Assembly: GCA_037178625.1 (NCBI GenBank)
Contig: JAWZXG010000112.1
Location: 1 to 14,646 of the forward strand
Length of the DNA: 14,646 nucleotides
From: Skeletonema tropicum
Taxonomy: Eukaryota > Bacillariophyta > Thalassiosirophyceae > Thalassiosirales > Thalassiosiraceae
Direction of reading: 5' to 3'
Made by a program: the position numbers and the translations under genes. The notes below the pieces were generated by a model, which ran no database searches, was not told the DNA's origin, and saw only the letters and a program-made list of their open reading frames with translations. Below, piece by piece: positions 9,639 to 14,646 of this stretch. Each line of letters begins with the position of its first letter. Within the stretch, counting starts at the first letter, position 1.

Positions 9639-9718
9639 TGAAGGGAGTGTGTTTGGCGAGGGCCCCTGCCCGAGCACTGTTTATTATTGGATGCGCTGGT
9701 GCCAACTGTCTGGAGCCC
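9490..9718 (+). repeat. Cluster of degenerate direct repeats (GTGCCAACTGTCTGG modules)
   Basis: A copy at about 9490-9563 and another at about 9640-9718 share AAGTGTG/GGAGTGTG, GCGAGGGCC, a TGTT(A/T)ATTA-type stretch and an exact 15-mer GTGCCAACTGTCTGG (9545-9559 and 9699-9713). A shorter middle copy is GGATGCGTCCGTGCCAAC around 9600-9617. GTGGATCTTC and TGCGAGGGCC recur once more near 9776-9806. The modules have diverged, in contrast with the near-identity between whole units. Confidence 0.75.
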
Positions 9719-9757
9719 GCCGCATTAAAGTGGTCGCTTTTTGAGATCGAGCTGTGA
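9602..9757 (+). other. 51-codon ATG frame over the internal repeat modules
   Basis: An ATG at 9602 opens a 51-codon frame with a GC-rich, Ala/Cys/Leu-rich product (contains ALFIIGCAGANCLEPAALKW) ending at TGA 9755. The start context is weak (T at -3). A minus-strand frame of similar length covers the same bases. The overlap with degenerate DNA repeats and the competing frame make coding unlikely. In unit 1 an extra C at 1479 extends it to 69 codons (1333-1542). Confidence 0.1.
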
Positions 9758-9840
9758 TTATTAGTGTGGATCTTCGCCTCCGTCCTTCACAGTATTTGCG
9801 AGGGCCTTGACATTTTGACGGCGGCAGTGGTAATGCTGAT

Positions 9841-9880
9841 TATGGTACTAATCGATAGAGCTTGAGGAGACGATTCCAGC
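9841..9880 (+). repeat. Additional degenerate copy of the ATCGATAGAGC module
   Basis: TATGGTACTAATCGATAGAGCTTGAGGAG...TTCCA resembles the right-arm sequence CCATGGTAAT...ATCGATAGAGCTAGATGAG...TTCCA about 187 bases downstream, in direct orientation. The similarity extends over roughly 40 bases with gaps, so it is an old duplication inside the unit. Confidence 0.6.
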
Positions 9881-9991
9881 GGTGGTCAATGTGTCAAATT
9901 GGATTATTACTTGGACTCTATTGGTGGAATTATCTATGTCAAGCCAGATGATTTGGCCGAGCTCTAACTGTTACCCCGTTTTTAACCGGAT

Positions 9992-10059
9992 CGATTGGAT
10001 GGCAACAGATCGATATTTGGCCATGGTAATATCAACGATCGATAGAGCTAGATGAGAGC
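9992..10059. repeat. Right arm of long imperfect inverted repeat
   Basis: GATCGATATTTGGCC (10008-10022), 15 bases, then ATCGATAGAGC (10038-10048) form the reverse-complement counterpart of the left arm about 1.34 kb upstream. Weaker matches continue outside the core (CGATTG before, AGCT-rich after). Unit 3 shows T and A run contractions just around this arm. Confidence 0.8.
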
Positions 10060-10138
10060 TTTCCAAAACGACACTCATCGTCTTCATTGGACGGGGAGAA
10101 GCCAAGATATTGACGAAGAATTGAATTGAAATTGAATT

Positions 10139-10456
10139 ATGATGACCCAACCGCGACCGTCTCGAACTCTACGCCCTCCACAAACAATCCGTCAGCGGAG
10201 AGGAGACACAAACAACCACCTCAGGATATCAGCTCGTCATGCTGCATCTGTACTTCGGAATCAACGCAAGAGGCATTCATCAACAATGAGACGGGGGATT
10301 GGTGGAAGAGGAAGTGGTGGCGGCAACAGCAACGGAGGAGGAGGAGGAAAGCTAAGCTTAATGACGGCTTTCGAAGGCGAATCATCCATGATGGATTCCG
10401 ATCATCATTTGGTGGGCTGTTTGTCGGATGCTCAACACGTGGGTGGATTATATTGA
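10139..10456 (+). CDS. Hypothetical 105-aa Arg-rich/Gly-rich protein, copy 3 (tentative)
   Basis: This copy crosses the unit 5/6 boundary and has the same predicted residues as the copies at 6004 and 8072. Upstream is the consensus spacer with the right inverted-repeat arm about 90 bases away, and no TATA box close to the ATG. The nearest TATAAA lies about 1.37 kb upstream, so if the frame is expressed it would need an unseen promoter or be a late exon of a longer transcript. Confidence 0.3.
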   Translation: MMTQPRPSRTLRPPQTIRQRRGDTNNHLRISARHAASVLRNQRKRHSSTMRRGIGGRGSGGGNSNGGGGGKLSLMTAFEGESSMMDSDHHLVGCLSDAQHVGGLY

Positions 10457-12411
10457 GATTGAGAGGTATGGTATGGTTGGAGAGATAGGAGATAGATGAT
10501 GGTAGATGGACATGGACATTCAAGTAATAATGTAATATGAATATAACTAAGTAACCAAAGTAAACGTAAACACTATCCCCCCTCTTTGCTCACCGACCAT
10601 TCAGATTCAGTAATAGTAATCCATCCATAACTCTTGTCCTCTCCATTCCATCGGATTGATACGATTCGACCAGTATTCGCAAGCTGTCGTTGCGCTCTAT
10701 CGATTAGTTGCAGTTGCAAGGCCAAATATTGATCTTTTGTCAATCGACTCAACTCGAGAGGGGTCTACATCCGAACAATACTGAATACTGGGCCCCAGAT
10801 CCAGATCGACAATCCAAATCCATCCAATATAACACAGCTCGGCCTCCGTAGATAGATAGCAATGACAATGACACAACCATTCGAATCCTCGTCTCAAGCG
10901 CTATCAATTAATACAATAATCACACACTCCTAGACGATCAGCACCGTCCATGACAATAATTATTGTTACGTGCGAGATTCCAAAATACTCTGCTGTATAG
11001 ATCGGCGATACCATGATGATCACTGCTCGGCCAAGGCCCTTGCAAGACACTGCTGTAGATCAGATGAGATTCATTCTAGCTTGATTGGTCGAAGATCTCA
11101 AAAAGCGACCGCTAAGGAAGGATGAGTTCCAGACAGTTGGTACGGACGAAGATCCATAGTCAATAGAGTTCCTCGCTATCGTACCGCTCAGCCCTCACAC
11201 AAGACACTTCCTTTACTGGATGAGCAGAAGGTTGGTATGGACTCATCAAACGCTTCGCTGAAGACACTTAACGTAGATCAGGTAAGATCAATGAATTGTT
11301 GGCACGCTACGCTGGCGAGTGGGTGATTGGTTGGTACGAGTACGAGTAGCATTATTAGCATGGTTCGTTGTGGTTGTGATGGTGTTGAGTGTTGGTGAGT
11401 GATTGAGAAGGTGAGTGAATGATGATGTCGCACCATCACAAAAAGATCCAAAACATCAACACACAACTAACACCGCACCATGGCTACTACACTATCGTTC
11501 CAACCAATCACCCGCTCGCCACAATGAACCAATCATGAACACATCGATGATAAAGGAAGTGTGTTGTGCGAGGGCCGAGCTCTGTTAATTAACTATGGAT
11601 CTTCCATGTGCCAACTGTCTGGATCACACTCCTCCTCCTTTAACGTTCTTCAGCGCAGCGTTGGATGCGTCCGTGCCAACCTATCATTGACGGCACTGCA
11701 TTGAAGGGAGTGTGTTTGGCGAGGGCCCCTGCCCGAGCACTGTTTATTATTGGATGCGCTGGTGCCAACTGTCTGGAGCCCGCCGCATTAAAGTGGTCGC
11801 TTTTTGAGATCGAGCTGTGATTATTAGTGTGGATCTTCGCGCTCTCGTCCTTCACAGTATTTGCGAGGGCCTTGACATTTTGACGGCGGCAGTGGTAATG
11901 CTGATTATGGTACTAATCGATAGAGCTTGAGGAGACGATTCCAGCGGTGGTCAATGTGTCAAATTGGATTATTACTTGGACTCTATTGGTGGAATTATCT
12001 ATGTCAAGCCAGATGATTTGGCCGAGCTCTAACTGTTACCCCGTTTTTTAACCGGATCGATTGGATGGCAACAGATCGATATTTGGCCATGGTAATATCA
12101 ACGATCGATAGAGCTAGATGAGAGCTTTCCAAAACGACACTCATCGTCTTCATTGGACGGGGAGAAGCCAAGATATTGACGAAGAATTGAATTGAAATTG
12201 AATTATGATGACCCAACCGCGACCGTCTCGAACTCTACGCCCTCCACAAACAATCCGTCAGCGGAGAGGAGACACAAACAACCACCTCAGGATATCAGCT
12301 CGTCATGCTGCATCTGTACTTCGGAATCAACGCAAGAGGCATTCATCAACAATGAGACGGGGGATTGGTGGAAGAGGAAGTGGTGGCGGCAACAGCAACG
12401 GAGGAGGAGGA
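10346..12411 (+). repeat. Repeat unit 6 (2,066 bp)
   Basis: Differences from the consensus are loss of A near 10769 and of CT near 10775 (the CTACAATCCGACTAC stretch), loss of one A in the TATAAA box so that it reads TATAAC at 10828-10833, a two-base longer CTTCGCGCTCTCGTCC stretch near 11837-11852, and T6 instead of T5 near 12044. The last two change minus-strand open frames only. This is the most deviant of the interior units. Confidence 0.95.
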
Positions 12412-12522
12412 GGAAAGCTAAGCTTAATGACGGCTTTCGAAGGCGAATCATCCATGATGGATTCCGATCATCATTTGGTGGGCTGTTTGTCGGATGCTCA
12501 ACACGTGGGTGGATTATATTGA
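12205..12522 (+). CDS. Hypothetical 105-aa Arg-rich/Gly-rich protein, copy 4 (tentative)
   Basis: This copy crosses the unit 6/7 boundary and is identical in predicted protein to the three preceding intact copies. The unit upstream carries the damaged TATA-like box (TATAAC at 10828) and several indels, yet this frame is intact. That neither supports nor excludes function. Confidence 0.3.
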   Translation: MMTQPRPSRTLRPPQTIRQRRGDTNNHLRISARHAASVLRNQRKRHSSTMRRGIGGRGSGGGNSNGGGGGKLSLMTAFEGESSMMDSDHHLVGCLSDAQHVGGLY

Positions 12523-14477
12523 GATTGAGAGGTATGGTATGGTTGGAGAGATAGGAGATAGATGATGGTAGATGGACATGGACATTCAAGTAATAATGTA
12601 ATATGAATATAACTAAGTAACCAAAGTAAACGTAAACACTATCCCCCCTCTTTGCTCACCGACCATTCAGATTCAGTAATAGTAATCCATCCATAACTCT
12701 TGTCCTCTCCATTCCATCGGATTGATACGATTCGACCAGTATTCGCAAGCTGTCGTTGCGCTCTATCGATTAGTTGCAGTTGCAAGGCCAAATATTGATC
12801 TTTTGTCAATCGACTCAACTCGAGAGGGGTCTAGAATCCGACTACAATACTGAATACTGGGCCCCAGATCCAGATCGACAATCCAAATCCATCCAATATA
12901 AACACAGCTCGGCCTCCGTAGATAGATAGCAATGACAATGACACAACCATTCGAATCCTCGTCTCAAGCGCTATCAATTAATACAATAATCACACACTCC
13001 TAGACGATCAGCACCGTCCATGACAATAATTATTGTTACGTGCGAGATTCCAAAATACTCTGCTGTATAGATCGGCGATACCATGATGATCACTGCTCGG
13101 CCAAGGCCCTTGCAAGACACTGCTGTAGATCAGATGAGATTCATTCTAGCTTGATTGGTCGAAGATCTCAAAAAGCGACCGCTAAGGAAGGATGAGTTCC
13201 AGACAGTTTGGTACGGACGAAGATCCATAGTCAATAGAGTTCCTCGCTATCGTACCGCTCAGCCCTCACACAAGACACTTCCTTTACTGGATGAGCAGAA
13301 GGTTGGTATGGACTCATCAAACGCTTCGCTGAAGACACTTAACGTAGATCAGGTAAGATCAATGAATTGTTGGCACGCTACGCTGGCGAGTGGGTGATTG
13401 GTTGGTACGAGTACGAGTAGCATTATTAGCATGGTTCGTTGTGGTTGTGATGGTGTTGAGTGTTGGTGAGTGATTGAGAAGGTGAGTGAATGATGATGTC
13501 GCACCATCACAAAAAGATCCAAAACATCAACACACAACTAACACCGCACCATGGCTACTACACTATCGTTCCAACCAATCACCCGCTCGCCACAATGAAC
13601 CAATCATGAACACATCGATGATAAAGGAAGTGTTGTTTGTGCGAGGGCCGAGCTCTGTTAATTAACTATGGATCTTCCATGTGCCAACTGTCTGGATCAC
13701 ACTCCTCCTCCTTTAACGTTCTTCAGCGCAGCGTTGGATGCGTCCGTGCCAACCTATCATTGACGGCACTGCATTGAAGGGAGTGTGTTTGGCGAGGGCC
13801 CCTGCCCGAGCACTGTTTATTATTGGATGCGCTGGTGCCAACTGTCTGGAGCCCGCCGCATTAAAGTGGTCGCTTTTTGAGATCGAGCTGTGATTATTAG
13901 TGTGGATCTTCGCCTCCGTCCTTCACAGTATTTGCGAGGGCCTTGACATTTTGACGGCGGCAGTGGTAATGCTGATTATGGTACTAATCGATAGAGCTTG
14001 AGGAGACGATTCCAGCGGTGGTCAATGTGTCAAATTGGATTATTACTTGGACTCTATTGGTGGAATTATCTATGTCAAGCCAGATGATTTGGCCGAGCTC
14101 TAACTGTTACCCCGTTTTTAACCGGATCGATTGGATGGCAACAGATCGATATTTGGCCATGGTAATATCAACGATCGATAGAGCTAGATGAGAGCTTTCC
14201 AAAACGACACTCATCGTCTTCATTGGACGGGGAGAAGCCAAGATATTGACGAAGAATTGAATTGAAATTGAATTATGATGACCCAACCGCGACCGTCTCG
14301 AACTCTACGCCTCCGCCCCCGCCAGTCAGCGAGAGGAGACACAAACAACCACCTCAGGATATCAGCTCGTCATGCTGCATCTGTACTTCGGAATCAACGC
14401 AAGAGGCATTCATCAACAATGAGACGGGGGATTGGTGGAAGAGGAAGTGGTGGCGGCAACAGCAACGGGGAGGAGGA
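12412..14477 (+). repeat. Repeat unit 7 (2,066 bp, altered 3' end)
   Basis: It shares the C-to-G change of unit 5 (12834). It has an extra T near 13209, a two-base longer GTGTTGTTTGTGCG stretch near 13629, and a clearly altered block at 14310-14332, where CCACAAACAATCC-like sequence is replaced by C-rich sequence three bases shorter. The GAG track near 14467 is one base shorter. Most changes lie in the last 170 bases, close to the window end. Confidence 0.95.
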
Positions 14478-14589
14478 GGAAAGCTAAGCTTAATGACGGC
14501 TTTTCGAAGGCGAATCATCCATGATGGATTCCGATCATCATTTGGTGGGCTGTTTGTCGGATGCTCAACACGTGGGTGGATTATATTGA
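14275..14589 (+). pseudogene. Disrupted copy of the 105-codon frame at window end
   Basis: This copy differs from the intact ones by the C-rich replacement at 14310-14332 (three bases shorter), loss of one base in the GAG track near 14467, and an extra T near 14500. The ATG frame keeps its phase through the first change but then runs into a Glu-rich shadow frame and stops at 14487. An overlapping TTG-start frame stays open to 14633 because the indels compensate. Real divergence and read error cannot be told apart here. Confidence 0.4.
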
Positions 14590-14646
14590 GATTGAGAGGT
14601 ATGGTATGGTTTGGAGAGATAGGAGATAGATGATGGTAGATGGACA
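14478..14646 (+). repeat. Repeat unit 8, first 169 bases only
   Basis: The window ends inside this copy. It matches the first 169 bases of the other units except for two added T bases (CTTTTCG near 14500 and GGTTTGG near 14610), again at the window edge. Confidence 0.95.

Larger units (their letters stand above)
9758..10138. other. Spacer before the 105-codon frame
   Basis: Only short open frames occur. The stretch holds the extra ATCGATAGAGC module, a 28-codon frame ending near 9967 (contains YYLDSIGGIIYVKPDDLAEL, not recognised), a variable T4-T6 run near 9980, the right inverted-repeat arm and an AATTGAATTGAAATTGAATT direct repeat immediately before the ATG of the 105-codon frame. Confidence 0.5.
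8279..10345 (+). repeat. Repeat unit 5 (2,067 bp, used as reference)
   Basis: This unit has the consensus length and shows no indel. One substitution is visible: G at 8701 where most units have C, creating TCTAGA. The same substitution recurs in unit 7 at 12834 but not in unit 6. Detailed coordinates for sub-features are given in this unit. Confidence 0.96.
1..14646. repeat. Tandem array of a ~2,067-bp unit, seven copies plus 169 bases
   Basis: The motif GGAAAGCTAAGCTT recurs at 1, 2077, 4146, 6211, 8279, 10346, 12412 and 14478, always in the same orientation and with the same sequence following it. Every unit-length difference (2065-2076) is accounted for by listed small indels, so no other sequence is inserted between copies. 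Interior units differ from the consensus by zero to about six small changes each. Both window ends fall inside a unit, so the true array is longer. Such homogeneity implies recent amplification, ongoing gene-conversion-type homogenisation, or a circular template read several times. The family is not recognised. Confidence 0.98.

Noticed and set aside
10126..10488. 120-codon forward frame with TTG start in the G5 copies
   Set aside because: Its second half is a Trp/Arg-rich shadow of the Gly-rich frame and there is no ATG. It is kept only as a competing reading in the G4/G5 finding.
10221..10523. 100-codon minus-strand frame opposite the 105-codon frame
   Set aside because: It has a TTG start, and Leu/Cys/His-rich residues are the antisense of the GGA/GGC-rich Gly tract, a typical shadow.
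10697..10897. 66-68-codon minus-strand frames in units 2 and 6, and a 60-codon one in unit 1
   Set aside because: They are open only because of unit-specific indels near the TATA-like box, and the consensus units do not contain them.
11640..11855. 71-codon minus-strand frame in unit 6
   Set aside because: Its start exists only because of the two-base variant near 11840. In other units the frame lacks a start codon and overlaps the degenerate repeats.
1..14646. CRISPR array or bacterial operon
   Set aside because: The repeats are 2-kb identical units with no spacer/repeat alternation, no cas-like genes and no bacterial gene architecture.

Overview
The whole window is one head-to-tail tandem array. 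A unit of about 2,067 bp is repeated seven times, followed by the first 169 bases of an eighth copy. Taking the GGAAAGCTAAGCTT motif as unit start, units begin at 1, 2077, 4146, 6211, 8279, 10346, 12412 and 14478, giving lengths 2076, 2069, 2065, 2068, 2067, 2066 and 2066. Interior units differ by only a few bases each, mostly homopolymer indels. Both window ends lie inside the array, so no flank is visible. The unit at 8279-10345 has the consensus length and is used as the reference below; I found only one substitution in it.

Organism: nothing looks bacterial. There are no compact operons, no Shine-Dalgarno-led genes, no recognisable protein family and no tRNA or rRNA gene. Moderate GC, a TATAAA box, a CAG|GTAAG donor-like site, short interrupted open frames and simple-sequence tracts suggest nuclear satellite or multicopy DNA of a eukaryote, possibly a protist. 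The lineage cannot be fixed from this sequence. A circular molecule of about 2.07 kb assembled as a concatemer is a live alternative.

Layout of one unit (reference coordinates): 8279-8389, end of a 105-codon open frame that crosses the unit boundary; 8390-8763, AT-rich spacer holding the left arm of a long imperfect inverted repeat; 8764-8870, TATAAA box followed 35 bases later by an ATG opening a 23-codon frame; 8871-9062, spacer with a 14-bp perfect palindrome; 9063-9260, an exon-like open frame ending at a GTAAG donor; 9417-9757, a region of degenerate internal repeats with short open frames; 9758-10138, spacer with the right arm of the inverted repeat; 10139-10456, the 105-codon open frame (Arg-rich start, Gly-rich middle, acidic/His tail), which runs into the next unit.

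The best coding candidate is the 105-codon frame, intact in four junction copies and disrupted in three. Coding is unproven: a G4/G5 difference changes which frames are joined, and no homologue is recognised. No pathway can be inferred. The main interest is the array itself, its near-perfect homogenisation, the conserved inverted repeat and internal repeats, and indels concentrated at the window ends, which look partly technical.
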